Part shown: positions 1-8,488 of the stretch, in pieces
Layout of the letters: every line of letters starts with the position of its first letter
How positions within the stretch are numbered: the first letter of the stretch is position 1
NCBI GenBank assembly: GCA_012026925.1
Contig: VEPJ01000237.1
Span: 1-45,735, forward strand
Direction of reading: 5' to 3'
Source of the DNA: Gammaproteobacteria bacterium
GTDB taxonomy: Bacteria > Pseudomonadota > Gammaproteobacteria > Steroidobacterales > Steroidobacteraceae
DNA length: 45,735 nt
Notes under the pieces: model-generated
Seen by the model: the letters and a program-made list of their open reading frames with translations, nothing else
Database searches by the model: none
Told to the model about the DNA's origin: nothing
Position numbers and translations under genes: made by a program

Positions 1-2
1 TG

Positions 3-647
3 ATCGAGGAGATCAACCGCCTGACCAAGGGCGAGGCGATCATCGCGACCGGCGTGGGCCAGCACCAGATGTGGGCCGCGCAGTACTTCGACTTCCGCGA
101 GCCCCGGCAGTGGCTCACGTCGGGCAGCATGGGCACGATGGGCTTCGGACTGCCGGCGGCGATCGGTGCGCAGTTCGCGCGCCGCGACCGGCTGGTCATC
201 GACGTGGACGGCGACGCGAGCATGCGCATGAACCTCGGCGAGCTCGAGACCGTCACGACCTACGACCTGCCGGTCAAGGTGATCGTGCTGAACAACTTCG
301 GCGACGGCATGGTCAAGCAGTGGCAGAAGCTCTTCTTCAAGGGGCGCCTGTCGGCGAGCGACAAGTCGCTGCACAAGAAGGACTTCGTGAAGGCCGCGCA
401 GGCCGACGGCTTCCCGTTCGCCGTGCGCCTCGACCGCAAGGAAGACGTGCCCCGCGTCGTGCGCGAGTTCGTCGAGTTCAAGGGTCCGGCGTTCCTCGAG
501 GTGATCATCGACCCGGACGCGGGCGTGTATCCGATGGTCGGCCCGGGTCAGGCCTACGACGAGATGATCACGGGCGACTTCATCGAGTCGCGCGAGCGGG
601 GCAAGGGCCCCGGGCCGACGGAAGCCGGCCCGACCGGGATGTTCTGA
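3..647 (+). CDS. Acetolactate synthase large-subunit-like TPP enzyme, C-terminal part (partial)
   Basis: This is the C-terminal thiamine-diphosphate-binding domain of an acetolactate synthase-type enzyme, cut by the left edge and open from base 3. Such enzymes condense pyruvate units in branched-chain amino-acid synthesis. The TPP/Mg motif reads VDGDASM, followed about 26 residues later by LNN. The stretch GMVKQWQKLFF matches the FAD/herbicide-loop region of AHAS catalytic subunits, and PMVGPGQAYDEMI is the usual C-terminal signature. GDA in place of GDG is also known in authentic AHAS enzymes. No regulatory small subunit follows: the next gene is convergent. Another TPP-dependent decarboxylase of the same superfamily is possible because the N-terminal half is missing. 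Confidence 0.88.
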   Translation: MEEINRLTKGEAIIATGVGQHQMWAAQYFDFREPRQWLTSGSMGTMGFGLPAAIGAQFARRDRLVIDVDGDASMRMNLGELETVTTYDLPVKVIVLNNFGDGMVKQWQKLFFKGRLSASDKSLHKKDFVKAAQADGFPFAVRLDRKEDVPRVVREFVEFKGPAFLEVIIDPDAGVYPMVGPGQAYDEMITGDFIESRERGKGPGPTEAGPTGMF

Positions 648-696
648 CGGCGCTCACGCCCGGCCGATGAGCCGGGCAAGGGCCCGCCCTCACACG

Positions 697-1335
697 TCAC
701 TTCGCGGCCGCGAGCTGCGCGTCGATGCGCGCGGCGAACTTCTCGTAGGGCTCGGCGCCCGAGAAGGTCTCGCCCACGAACTTCCCGTCGACCATGTGGC
801 CGATGGCGAAGGTGGGCGTGGAGGAGATGCCCTGCGCCCTGGCGGCGTCCACGTCGGCACGGACCGCGGCCTGCGCCTGGCCGTCGCTGCGGCAGGTCGA
901 GAACTTCTGCACGTCGAGCTTCAGTTCCCCGGCGAGGGCGTCGTACGGTTGCGACGGCAGCTGGGCCTGGCGCGCGAAGAGCGCTTCGCGATATTCCCAG
1001 AACTTGCCCTGCTCGCCGGCGCACTGCACCGCCACGGCCGCGGGCATCGCGAACAGGTGGAACGGCAGCGGGAAGTTCTTCGCCGCGTAACGCACCTTGC
1101 CCGTGTCCACGTAGTTGCGGCGGATCTCGGGGAACGTGTCCAGGGCGAAACGCGCGCAATAGGGACACTGCAGGTCGCTGAACTCGATGATCGAGACCGG
1201 CGCGCCCGCGCGGCCGAGGACGTTGGGCGGGTTGGGATGGCCGTGCCCGGCCGCCGGTTCGTGGCCGCCGCTGGCAGCGCAGCCGGCGCCGACGAACGCA
1301 AACAGGCAAAGGGTGAGGGTGGTGTTCAGGCGCAT
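697..1335 (-). CDS. DsbA-like thiol-disulfide lipoprotein (thioredoxin fold)
   Basis: A 212-residue exported thioredoxin-fold protein of the DsbA/DsbG/BdbD type. The N-terminus is a lipoprotein signal with lipobox VGAGC (Cys19). A short His/Pro/Gly-rich linker follows, then the fold with active site CPYC at residues 57-60 and the cis-Pro loop SSTPTF near the C-terminus. The family forms, breaks or isomerises disulfides in periplasmic proteins. The ATG at 1335 was chosen because upstream in-frame starts would bury the signal peptide. It is convergent with the acetolactate synthase gene and divergent from glyoxalase. The natural substrate cannot be inferred. Confidence 0.85.
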   Translation of the reverse strand: MRLNTTLTLCLFAFVGAGCAASGGHEPAAGHGHPNPPNVLGRAGAPVSIIEFSDLQCPYCARFALDTFPEIRRNYVDTGKVRYAAKNFPLPFHLFAMPAAVAVQCAGEQGKFWEYREALFARQAQLPSQPYDALAGELKLDVQKFSTCRSDGQAQAAVRADVDAARAQGISSTPTFAIGHMVDGKFVGETFSGAEPYEKFAARIDAQLAAAK

Positions 1336-1483
1336 GGGCAGGTCCGGGTACGACGCGAAGGTCGCACAGGTTGCGCCGCTGCGGGGCCGACGAGCAAGAC
1401 CCGCTGAATCCGACGCCCGGATTTCGACGATAGAAGGGTAACATTGGGCCCGCGGGCAGGACCCGCGCTTGCGGCAAACGACG

Positions 1484-1903
1484 ATGAAGTACCTGCACAC
1501 CATGGTCCGCGTGACGGACATCGACCAGTCGCTCAGGTTCTACTGCGACGCGCTCGGCCTGCGCGAGGTGCGCCGCTACGAGAACGCGCAAGGCCGCTAC
1601 ACGCTCGTGTTCCTCGCGGCGCCGGGCGACGAGTCTGCCCAGGTCGAGCTCACGTACAACTGGGATCCCGAGCAGTACGGCATCGGCCGCGCCTTCGGGC
1701 ATCTCGCCTACGAGGTGGACGACATCTACGCCGCATGCCGGCGGCTGATGGAGCACGGCGTCACCATCAACCGGCCGCCGCGCGACGGCCGCATGGCGTT
1801 CGTGCGTTCACCGGACGACATTTCGGTAGAGTTGCTGCAGAAGGGCGCGGCACTCCCGCCGCAGGAGCCCTGGCAGAGCATGCCCAATGTCGGTGCGTGG
1901 TAA
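1484..1903 (+). CDS. gloA: Lactoylglutathione lyase (glyoxalase I)
   Basis: A 139-residue single-domain VOC protein closely resembling bacterial GloA, which isomerises the hemithioacetal of methylglyoxal and glutathione. The four metal ligands are all present: His5 (LHTM), Glu55 (VELTYNW), His73 (GHLA) and Glu116 (VELL). The start at ATG 1484 places His5 exactly where the family has it; a TTG five codons upstream is less likely. The C-terminal tail ends in a PWQSMPN segment, slightly longer than the E. coli enzyme. It lies 15 bases ahead of the SDR gene, so the two are probably co-transcribed. Confidence 0.93.
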   Translation: MKYLHTMVRVTDIDQSLRFYCDALGLREVRRYENAQGRYTLVFLAAPGDESAQVELTYNWDPEQYGIGRAFGHLAYEVDDIYAACRRLMEHGVTINRPPRDGRMAFVRSPDDISVELLQKGAALPPQEPWQSMPNVGAW

Positions 1904-1918
1904 GAAGAAGGAACCGTC

Positions 1919-2638
1919 ATGCCCACCGTCCTGATCACCGGGGCCAGCCGCGGCCTCGGGCTCGAGTTCGCCCGGCAGTACGCCGCCGACGGCTGGCGCG
2001 TCGTCGCGTGCGCGCGCAAACCAGAGGAGTCGACGGCGCTCAACGAACTTGCAGGCGCTTCGGGTGGACTCGTGACCGTCCACGTCCTCGACGTCGCCGA
2101 GCCCGCCGAGATCGATACGCTCGCAACGGAACTCGACGGCATGGCCGTCGACCTGTTGCTGAACAACGCCGGTACGATGGGTCGCGAGAGCTTCGCGGAG
2201 AAGGGCCTCGCGACGCAGATGTTCGGCCAGTCGGACTACGAGGACTGGCTGCGCACGATGCGCGTGAACGTGCTCGGCCCGATGCGCATGGCGGAGGCGT
2301 TCGTCGAGAACGTCGCAGCCAGCCGGCAGAAGAAGATCGTCACGCTCACGAGCGTCGTGGGCTCGATCGGCCAGAGCAAGTTCGGCGGGCTCTATGCGTA
2401 TCGCAGCAGCAAGGCCGCGGCCAACGCCGTGATGAAGGCGATGTCCGTGGACTTGAGGCCGCGGGGCATCATCGCGCTGCCGATGCACCCGGGATGGGTC
2501 CGCACGGAGATCGGCGGCCCGCGGGGCGAGCTCGACGTGACGACCAGCGTGACCGGGGTGCGCAGGGTCATCGCCGAGCTCACGCCGGCCGATACGGGCC
2601 GGTTCCTGCAGTGGGACGGGCGCGAACTGCCCTGGTAG
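1919..2638 (+). CDS. Short-chain dehydrogenase/reductase
   Basis: A 239-residue classical SDR. The Rossmann cofactor loop is TGASRGLG (7-14), the structural NNAG is at 82-85, and the catalytic residues are Ser145 with Tyr161-x-x-x-Lys165 (YRSSK). Such enzymes use NAD(P)H to reduce or oxidise carbonyl/alcohol groups; nothing here identifies the substrate. A GAAGGA ribosome site lies just upstream of the ATG. It follows glyoxalase I by 15 bases, which suggests a shared role in handling reactive carbonyls, but that is inference. It converges on the next gene with a 21-base gap and no visible terminator. Confidence 0.9.
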   Translation: MPTVLITGASRGLGLEFARQYAADGWRVVACARKPEESTALNELAGASGGLVTVHVLDVAEPAEIDTLATELDGMAVDLLLNNAGTMGRESFAEKGLATQMFGQSDYEDWLRTMRVNVLGPMRMAEAFVENVAASRQKKIVTLTSVVGSIGQSKFGGLYAYRSSKAAANAVMKAMSVDLRPRGIIALPMHPGWVRTEIGGPRGELDVTTSVTGVRRVIAELTPADTGRFLQWDGRELPW

Positions 2639-2659
2639 GGCGCCTGGTCGCGAACCGCT

Positions 2660-3859
2660 CTACTTCCAGTTCCGGTTCTTCGGGTCCCGCAGCAACTTCG
2701 CCGCGTCCGCCAGCGTGGGCGGCAGGTTCTTCGTGAACATGCTCGGCGGATAGTTGTTCACGTACCGCGCATAGACCGGTGCGTACATCGGCCAGCTGAT
2801 CTCCGGCAGCCTGTGGCGCGCCCGGTAGGCGCCGATCGGGATCGTCGCGTCCACTTCCTGTTCCGCGCCGGACTCGGCCTTGGCCATTATTTCGCCGCGC
2901 GGGTCGTACACCGCACTGCCGCCGCCGCCGGCGTTTTCCCAGATGCCGCGGTTGCCGGGCGAGATCGCGTTGTTGCAGATCGCCGTGTACACGCCGTTGT
3001 ACATCGCGCAGGCCTGGATGTCCGCGGGCGTGAAGCCACCGGTCGCCGTGCGCAGGAAAAGCTCGCCTCCCTTGAGAGTCATGGCGCGGAAGAGCTCCGG
3101 CTCGCGCTGCACGGAGGACGTGCAGAAGTTGCCCCACGGCGTGCGCGTCACCGGGATCACCGCGTCGGCCCCGTACATCTCGGTGTAACGATCCAGGCAG
3201 TTGTAGATCGTCGAGGTCATGAGCTCGATGGGCGTCCGTCCCGCCGTGAAGACCCCCATGATGTTGCGGGCCTTCCAGTGCTTCGCGACGACCTGGCCGT
3301 CGGGCGAGAGGATGGTCGTGATCGAGAGGATGTGGTTCGGCCAGTCCTTGTCGTCGCGGACATACGAGCCGAAGACGATGTAGCAGCCGTACTGCTTCGC
3401 CTTCCTTGCGAGCGTCTCGGACTCGGGTCCCGGCAACTCGATCGCGGCGCGCAGCACGTCCGCCCGGTCCCACTCGAAGCGGAAACCCGTGATCGGAAAC
3501 TCGTGGAACAGCAGCAGGTCCTTCGTCGGACCGTAGTTCTGGACGTTGTCGATCAGCTCGAGCATGTGGTCGAGATTCTCGCGGCGCCCCGGCTCCGGGT
3601 TCTTCGCATCGACCGGGCGCACGCGCGTCTGCATGACCGCGATGCCCAGCGTCTCCTTCGTCAGTGGCACTACCGGGTAGGTCCCGTCCGTGTTCATGGA
3701 GATCGTGCCCGAGGGACCTTCGGTGGCCGCCGCGGCGCCGCGCGCGGCGAGGCCGAGTCCGGCCAGGCCGGCAACGGCGCTCACGCGCGTCAGGAAGTCA
3801 CGGCGATCGAATACATCGGCAGCCAGCGTGGCTGGGTCAGGATGGCGGCGCGCGGGCAT
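2660..3859 (-). CDS. Tat-exported carbon-nitrogen hydrolase (nitrilase superfamily)
   Basis: A 399-residue nitrilase-fold protein with a twin-arginine signal (RRDFLTRV at 19-26, then a hydrophobic stretch to about residue 46). The expected catalytic triad can be placed: Glu120 (FHEFP), Lys193 or Lys196 (KHWK) and Cys246 (GNFCTSS). Family members hydrolyse amides, N-carbamoyl compounds or nitriles. The Cys is followed by TSSVQREPE rather than the common (Y/F)D-x-(R/E)FPE, so specificity is unclear. An exported member is unusual, since most nitrilase-fold enzymes are cytoplasmic. It sits 14 bases downstream of murB on the same strand and may be read through from it. Confidence 0.85.
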   Translation of the reverse strand: MPARRHPDPATLAADVFDRRDFLTRVSAVAGLAGLGLAARGAAAATEGPSGTISMNTDGTYPVVPLTKETLGIAVMQTRVRPVDAKNPEPGRRENLDHMLELIDNVQNYGPTKDLLLFHEFPITGFRFEWDRADVLRAAIELPGPESETLARKAKQYGCYIVFGSYVRDDKDWPNHILSITTILSPDGQVVAKHWKARNIMGVFTAGRTPIELMTSTIYNCLDRYTEMYGADAVIPVTRTPWGNFCTSSVQREPELFRAMTLKGGELFLRTATGGFTPADIQACAMYNGVYTAICNNAISPGNRGIWENAGGGGSAVYDPRGEIMAKAESGAEQEVDATIPIGAYRARHRLPEISWPMYAPVYARYVNNYPPSMFTKNLPPTLADAAKLLRDPKNRNWK

Positions 3860-3873
3860 GGTCTTCTCCCTGT

Positions 3874-4911
3874 TCAGAATTCGGCACCGACGATACGCGG
3901 CTCGGGTTCGAGCCGCACTCCGAAGCGTTGCCCGACCGAGTCGGCGACGCGACGCGCCAGCGCGAGCAGTTGCGCTCCCGTGGCATGGCCATGGTTCACG
4001 AGCACGAGCGCGTGCTGCGCGGAGACGCCGGCGTCTCCCTCGCGGAACCCTCGCCAGCCGCAGGCCTCGATCAGCCAGGCCGCGGAGAGCTTGCGGGTTG
4101 CGTCCCCCGCAGGATAGACGGGCAGCCCCGGATCCGCGGCGCGCAGTTCTTCCGCGCGATGGGCCGGCACGATCGGGTTCTTGAAGAAGCTGCCGGCATT
4201 GCCGAGCGTCGCCGGGTCCGGCAGCTTGCGCCGACGCAGCCGGCGCACTGCCTGCGCGACCTGCGCGGGCGTCGGCCGCGCGAAGCCCATGATCTCGAGT
4301 TCCTCGCGCACGCCTGCGTAGCCGAGGTTCGGCTCGCGCGCACGCGGCAGCCGGAACTCGACTGCGGTGACGATCCAGCGATCGGGATCGCGCTTGAAAA
4401 CGCTGTCGCGGTAGGCGAACGCGCAGGCGTCCGGGTCGAGCCGGACCCGCTGGCCCTGCTTGCGGTCCCAGGCCTCAACCCCGGAAACGAACTCCCGCAC
4501 CTCGGCGCCGTACGCGCCGATGTTCTGGATCGGGGCCGCGCCGACCAGGCCGGGGAGCAACGCAAGGTTTTCGAGGCCGGCCAGCTGCTGCGCCAGCGTC
4601 CAGTCCACGAGCGCGTCCCAGCCGTAGCCTGCGTCAGCCCGCACGGTCGCGTGAGTGCCGTCGTCGTCGATGATGTGCACGCCGCGCCAGGCCGGCCTCA
4701 GCACGAGGCCGTCGAAGTCTGCCGCGAACAGCACGTTGCTTCCTTCCCCCAGCACCAGCAGCGGCAGGTCACGCAGTTCCGGGCTCTCCAGCACCTGCGG
4801 TACGAGGTAAGCATCGTCGAGCGTCGCGAGGTACCGGGCGCCCGCCGCAACGCGCAACGTGTTCAACGCCGCGAGCGGGGCATCGCGCACCAGGGTGAAC
4901 GCTTCGGTCAT
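3874..4911 (-). CDS. murB: UDP-N-acetylenolpyruvoylglucosamine reductase
   Basis: MurB carries out the second committed step of peptidoglycan precursor synthesis, NADPH-dependent reduction of UDP-GlcNAc-enolpyruvate, using FAD. At 345 residues it matches the E. coli type I enzyme. Visible motifs are GEGSN (55-59), the FAD-binding GLVGAAPIQNIGAYG (121-135), YRDSVFK (167-173), SFFKNP starting at the catalytic Ser241, AAWLIEACGWRG near 277-288, and the C-terminal LEPEP containing the catalytic Glu. It is divergent from the small lipoprotein at 4951 with only 39 bases between, and is isolated from other mur genes. Confidence 0.96.
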   Translation of the reverse strand: MTEAFTLVRDAPLAALNTLRVAAGARYLATLDDAYLVPQVLESPELRDLPLLVLGEGSNVLFAADFDGLVLRPAWRGVHIIDDDGTHATVRADAGYGWDALVDWTLAQQLAGLENLALLPGLVGAAPIQNIGAYGAEVREFVSGVEAWDRKQGQRVRLDPDACAFAYRDSVFKRDPDRWIVTAVEFRLPRAREPNLGYAGVREELEIMGFARPTPAQVAQAVRRLRRRKLPDPATLGNAGSFFKNPIVPAHRAEELRAADPGLPVYPAGDATRKLSAAWLIEACGWRGFREGDAGVSAQHALVLVNHGHATGAQLLALARRVADSVGQRFGVRLEPEPRIVGAEF

Positions 4912-4950
4912 GCTCGGCTATTCTCGCACCGTCGCAGCACGGGGAACGCT

Positions 4951-5304
4951 ATGCCACGGACCGCTCGCGATCAACTCCGATGCCTCGGGCTCCTTGCCTG
5001 GGTGTTGCTGGCGGTCGCCTGCTCGCGGCAGGAACCCAACGCGACCGTCAGCGACCTCAACTGGGCCTGCGGCAGCGCGCGCTGCACCGCGAGTTTCCGG
5101 GTGAGCGCCGATGCTTCGAGCGACCAGCCACTGCTCGTCCTCGTGCGCGCGTATGCGGGCGACTCGGTCGCTGCCCGCGAGATCGTCGGCGAGCACAGGG
5201 AGCGCGCCGTCGTACCGGCGGGCCAGTCGAAGCGATTCAGCGTGTCGGTCGAGACGCGCCGCCCCGCAACGCGCCTGCGCGTGATCCTCGAGCGGGCCGA
5301 CTGA
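4951..5304 (+). CDS. Small putative lipoprotein, function unknown
   Basis: A 117-residue protein I do not recognise. The N-terminal hydrophobic stretch ends in lipobox LAVAC (Cys24), so it is probably lipid-anchored in the periplasm. The mature part is short, mostly predicted beta-strand, with a Cys pair at about residues 40 and 45 (WACGSARC) that could form a disulfide. It is divergent from murB across a 39-base gap, so both promoters must overlap or lie inside coding sequence. It is convergent with the GST gene. Confidence 0.7.
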   Translation: MPRTARDQLRCLGLLAWVLLAVACSRQEPNATVSDLNWACGSARCTASFRVSADASSDQPLLVLVRAYAGDSVAAREIVGEHRERAVVPAGQSKRFSVSVETRRPATRLRVILERAD

Positions 5305-5329
5305 CCCAACGGCAGGCGCCCGGCGCGCG

Positions 5330-5986
5330 TCACCGGCCGGCCATCATCCTCATGAACGCATCGACGGCCGCGGAATACTGCTCGATGAACGGCGCGGTCA
5401 CCGGATCCGTCGCGACCGTGGACCACCAGCGGCCGAGCTTCCCCGGACCCGAGGTCGGGTCGGCGAGCCCGAACAGCGGGACGATGGTCTTCCGCATCAT
5501 CGTGAAGGCCGGCAGCATCGCGCAGTCGGCGATGCTCAGCTCGGGACCCGCCGCGTAGTCGTTCGCCGCCAGGAAGTGCTCGAGGTAGCCGAAGCCGGTC
5601 TCGATCGTCGAACGCGCGCTCGAGACCGCGGCTTCGTCGCGCTTCGCCGGGTTGAGGTTGCGGATGAAGGTCGTAGCGCTCGGCCCTACGTAGAGATCCT
5701 GGACACGCGCGATCAGGCGCGCCCGGGCACGGTCGGCCGGGCTCGTCGGCAGCCCGCCACTGCCCGGGTACACGTCCTCCAGGTATTCACAGATGACCTC
5801 GGACTCCGGCAGCGCGAGACCGTCCACCTCGAGCGTCGGCATCTTGCCCATCGGGTTCTTCGCCAGGTACTCCGGGGACTTGATCCCGCCCTCGGGCATC
5901 TGGGGCTGCAGGTCGATTCCCTTCAGCTTCGCGAACAGGACGACACGGGCGACGTAGGGCGAGGCGAGCGAGCCGTAGAGCTTCAT
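5330..5986 (-). CDS. Glutathione S-transferase family protein
   Basis: A 218-residue two-domain GST. The N-terminal thioredoxin-like domain (about 1-80) begins MKLYGSLASPYVARVV and contains the glutathione-contacting NPMGKMPTLE and PESEVICEYLED segments. The all-helical C-terminal domain contains the N-capping region LSIADCAMLP. The start at 5986 matches the usual GST N-terminus; longer in-frame starts add unrelated sequence. The likely catalytic residue is Ser or Tyr in the first loop, but the class cannot be assigned with certainty. It is divergent from the PuuA-like gene, sharing a 103-base intergenic region. Confidence 0.88.
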   Translation of the reverse strand: MKLYGSLASPYVARVVLFAKLKGIDLQPQMPEGGIKSPEYLAKNPMGKMPTLEVDGLALPESEVICEYLEDVYPGSGGLPTSPADRARARLIARVQDLYVGPSATTFIRNLNPAKRDEAAVSSARSTIETGFGYLEHFLAANDYAAGPELSIADCAMLPAFTMMRKTIVPLFGLADPTSGPGKLGRWWSTVATDPVTAPFIEQYSAAVDAFMRMMAGR

Positions 5987-6089
5987 GCGGATCTCCGGGA
6001 GGGCGACGAGCCGCGAGCTTGCCACTCGCGACGCGGTTCCGTCACTATCTCCCGGCCCCCGGACCGGGCGGCCATCCAAGGCCCACGAC

Positions 6090-7445
6090 ATGAACCAGGA
6101 AGAGGCGCGAGCCTTCCTCGACCGCAACCCGGACATCGAGGCCGTGCAGCTCGTGATCACCGACGCGAACGGCGTCGGGCGCGGCAAGAACATCGCGCGC
6201 GAGGAGGTCGAATCGTTCTACCGCAGCGGGCGCAACGTCGCGGGCTCGATCCTCGGTCTCGACATCACCGGCGAGGACGTGGAGGAGACGGGCCTCGTGT
6301 GGTCGGTCGGTGACGCCGACCAGACCTGCCGGCCGGTTCCGGGATCGCTGTCGCGCGCCCCCTGGCTCGCGCGCCCGACGGCCCAGGTGCTGGGCACGAT
6401 GTACGAACTCGACGGCCGGCCGGCCGCTGCCGATCCGCGGCACGTGCTCGCGCGCGCCGTCGAGCGGCTCCAGGCCAGGGGCCTGACCCCGGTCATCGCC
6501 GTGGAGCTCGAGTTCTACCTGCTGCAGAGGGGTGACGACGGCCAGCTGCGGCCGGCGCGTGGCTTCGTATCGAAGAGCTCCGGCAGCCGCATCGACGCGT
6601 ACGGCCTCGGGCGACTCGACGACATGTCGCCGCTGTTCGACGACGTCTATGCCGCCGCGCGGGCGCAGGGCCTGCCGGTGCGGACGCTCATGTCCGAGTA
6701 CGCGCCGGGCCAGTTCGAGATCACGCTCGAGCACCGGGCCGATGCGCTGCTGGCCGTGGACGAAGCGCTGCTATTCAAGCGGGCCATCCGCGGCGTCGCC
6801 GCACGGCACGGCTGCATCGCCTGTTTCATGGCGAAGCCGTTCGCCGGGATGGCGGGTACCGGCATGCACCTGCACGCCAGCCTCGCCGACGCGCAGGGCC
6901 GCAACGTGTTCGCGGCGGAAGATCCCGCCGGCACGCCGCTGCTCAGGCACGCGATCGGCGGGCTGCGCAGCACGCTCGCGGACGGGATGGCGGTGTTCGC
7001 GCCCAACGCCAACTCCTACCGGCGATTCCGCGCGATGAGCTACGCGCCCGTCGCGCCGACCTGGGGCGTCAACAACCGGTCCGTCAGCCTGCGCGTCCCG
7101 GCCGGACCGCCCGCCAGTCGCCATGTCGAGCATCGCGTCGCCGGCGCCGATGCCAACCCGTATCTGGTTGCGGCGCTGGTGCTGAGCGGCATGCAGCACG
7201 GCATCGACGGCGCGATCGATCCGGGACCGCCCGTGGTCGGCAACGGCTACGACCAGGCGCCGCGCGGCGACCTGCCGACCGACTGGCGCGCGTCGCTCGA
7301 GCGCGCCGGTCAATCGGAGTTCCTCGCGTGGGCGCTAGGCGCGGATTTTCACCGCATCTTCCTCGCGATCAAGCGGCGCGAGAGCGAGAGATTCGGCGCT
7401 CTCGTGTCGGACCGCGATTACGAGTGGTATCTCGACACGACCTGA
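6090..7445 (+). CDS. Glutamine synthetase family ligase, PuuA-like (gamma-glutamylpolyamine synthetase candidate)
   Basis: A 451-residue member of the glutamine synthetase superfamily whose closest recognisable relative is gamma-glutamylputrescine synthetase PuuA. That enzyme ligates glutamate to putrescine with ATP at the start of polyamine degradation. Visible motifs are VELEFYL (138-144), YAPGQFEI (204-211), FMAKPFAGMAGTGMHLH (246-262) and, further on, NSYRRF, WGVNNRSVSLR and HRVAGADANPYL. The ATG at 6090 was chosen because the next upstream start adds non-homologous residues. No other puu genes are adjacent, so the amine substrate (putrescine, spermidine, ethanolamine or other) is open. 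Confidence 0.85.
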   Translation: MNQEEARAFLDRNPDIEAVQLVITDANGVGRGKNIAREEVESFYRSGRNVAGSILGLDITGEDVEETGLVWSVGDADQTCRPVPGSLSRAPWLARPTAQVLGTMYELDGRPAAADPRHVLARAVERLQARGLTPVIAVELEFYLLQRGDDGQLRPARGFVSKSSGSRIDAYGLGRLDDMSPLFDDVYAAARAQGLPVRTLMSEYAPGQFEITLEHRADALLAVDEALLFKRAIRGVAARHGCIACFMAKPFAGMAGTGMHLHASLADAQGRNVFAAEDPAGTPLLRHAIGGLRSTLADGMAVFAPNANSYRRFRAMSYAPVAPTWGVNNRSVSLRVPAGPPASRHVEHRVAGADANPYLVAALVLSGMQHGIDGAIDPGPPVVGNGYDQAPRGDLPTDWRASLERAGQSEFLAWALGADFHRIFLAIKRRESERFGALVSDRDYEWYLDTT

Positions 7446-7536
7446 GCGTGCGACATAACCGGGCGCGTGCGCCGGCGCGCACCCGCGATGGACGACACGC
7501 GCGCATTAAGTCAGGTGAATCGGCCTTTTTGTGAGA

Positions 7537-7547
7537 GTTGAGTCAAC
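7537..7547. promoter_or_regulatory. Perfect 11-base palindrome upstream of the alpha/beta hydrolase-fold gene
   Basis: GTTGAGTCAAC is a perfect inverted repeat around its central G. It lies in the longest non-coding gap of the window (7446-7681) between the PuuA-like gene and the alpha/beta hydrolase-fold gene, next to an unusually T-rich patch. It could be a regulator half-site pair. A chance palindrome of this length in a 236-base gap is also possible. Confidence 0.25.
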
Positions 7548-7681
7548 GTGACCCGGGGCAGCGGCGCGGAGAATGGCGACCGCACGATGACCACCGACCC
7601 CGAGGTCCACGAACCGTGACAACCACGACCCGCCGCACAGTTGCCCGCAATGCCAGTCTCTCGACCAGGAAGTCGCCACCC

Positions 7682-8488
7682 GTGACCGTCCACCTCCGCA
7701 AGATGTACGTCGACTGCCGCTTCGGCCAGCTCCACGTGCACACCGCATTCCCGTCGAGCGGCGGGTTCGACGAGCTCCCGCCGCTCCTTTGCATCCACCC
7801 GAGCCCGCTCTCGGGTCGCGTCTTCCGTGGCCTGCTGCCGGACCTCGGCAAGGACCGCAGCGTCTATGCCCCGGACCTGCCGGGATACGGCGAATCCGAC
7901 GCGCCCGAGACCGCGCCGTCGGTGTCCGACTACGCCGGGGCCGTCGGCGACCTGCTCGATTCGCTGCGGCTGCGGCAGGTGGACGTGCTCGGCTACCAGA
8001 CGGGCGCGCTGGCCGCGGCCGAACTCGCGCTCGCCCGCCCGGAGCAGGTGCGTCGCGTAATGCTGGCCGGCGTGCCGGTGTTCGACGCGAAGGAACGCGA
8101 GGCATTCAACGCCCGCCCGTGGCCGGCGCGGCCGCGGGACGACGGCTCGCACCTCGTGGAGGAGTGGCAGCGCATACGCCGCTCGCGGGGAGTGCATGCC
8201 ACGCTGTCCCGGCTCGGCGAGGACCTGACCGGCGCGTTGCGCGCCGGCGACGTCGCGGCGTGGGGTCCGTCGGCCGCGGCCAACTATGCCGCCGGCGAGC
8301 GGCTGCCGCTGCTCCGCCAGCCCGTGCTGGTGCTGCGGCCGCGCGACGAGTTCTGGGAAATGACCATGCGCGCCGACTCGCTGCTGCGCGACGCCCATCG
8401 CGTCGACCTGCCCGAGCAGAACGGCGGCCTGTTCGACACGGGCGTGGCCGAGGTGGCGCGCTACGCGCGCGAGTTCTTCGACCGCTGA
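7682..8488 (+). CDS. Alpha/beta hydrolase-fold protein lacking the usual nucleophile
   Basis: About 268 residues from a GTG at 7682 (AGGA lies about ten bases upstream); an ATG at 7703 is an alternative start. The fold is clear: LLCIHPSPLSG oxyanion region, VYAPDLPGYGESDAP, and a nucleophile elbow at VLGYQTGAL. In active members the elbow is G-x-S-x-G; here the central residue is Gln106. The C-terminal region where the catalytic His would sit reads DLPEQNGGLFDTG, with no obvious G/SH motif. It may be a pseudo-enzyme or a member of a divergent subfamily. Its 3' end overlaps that of the convergent MFS gene by 28 bases. Confidence 0.8.
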   Translation: MTVHLRKMYVDCRFGQLHVHTAFPSSGGFDELPPLLCIHPSPLSGRVFRGLLPDLGKDRSVYAPDLPGYGESDAPETAPSVSDYAGAVGDLLDSLRLRQVDVLGYQTGALAAAELALARPEQVRRVMLAGVPVFDAKEREAFNARPWPARPRDDGSHLVEEWQRIRRSRGVHATLSRLGEDLTGALRAGDVAAWGPSAAANYAAGERLPLLRQPVLVLRPRDEFWEMTMRADSLLRDAHRVDLPEQNGGLFDTGVAEVARYAREFFDR

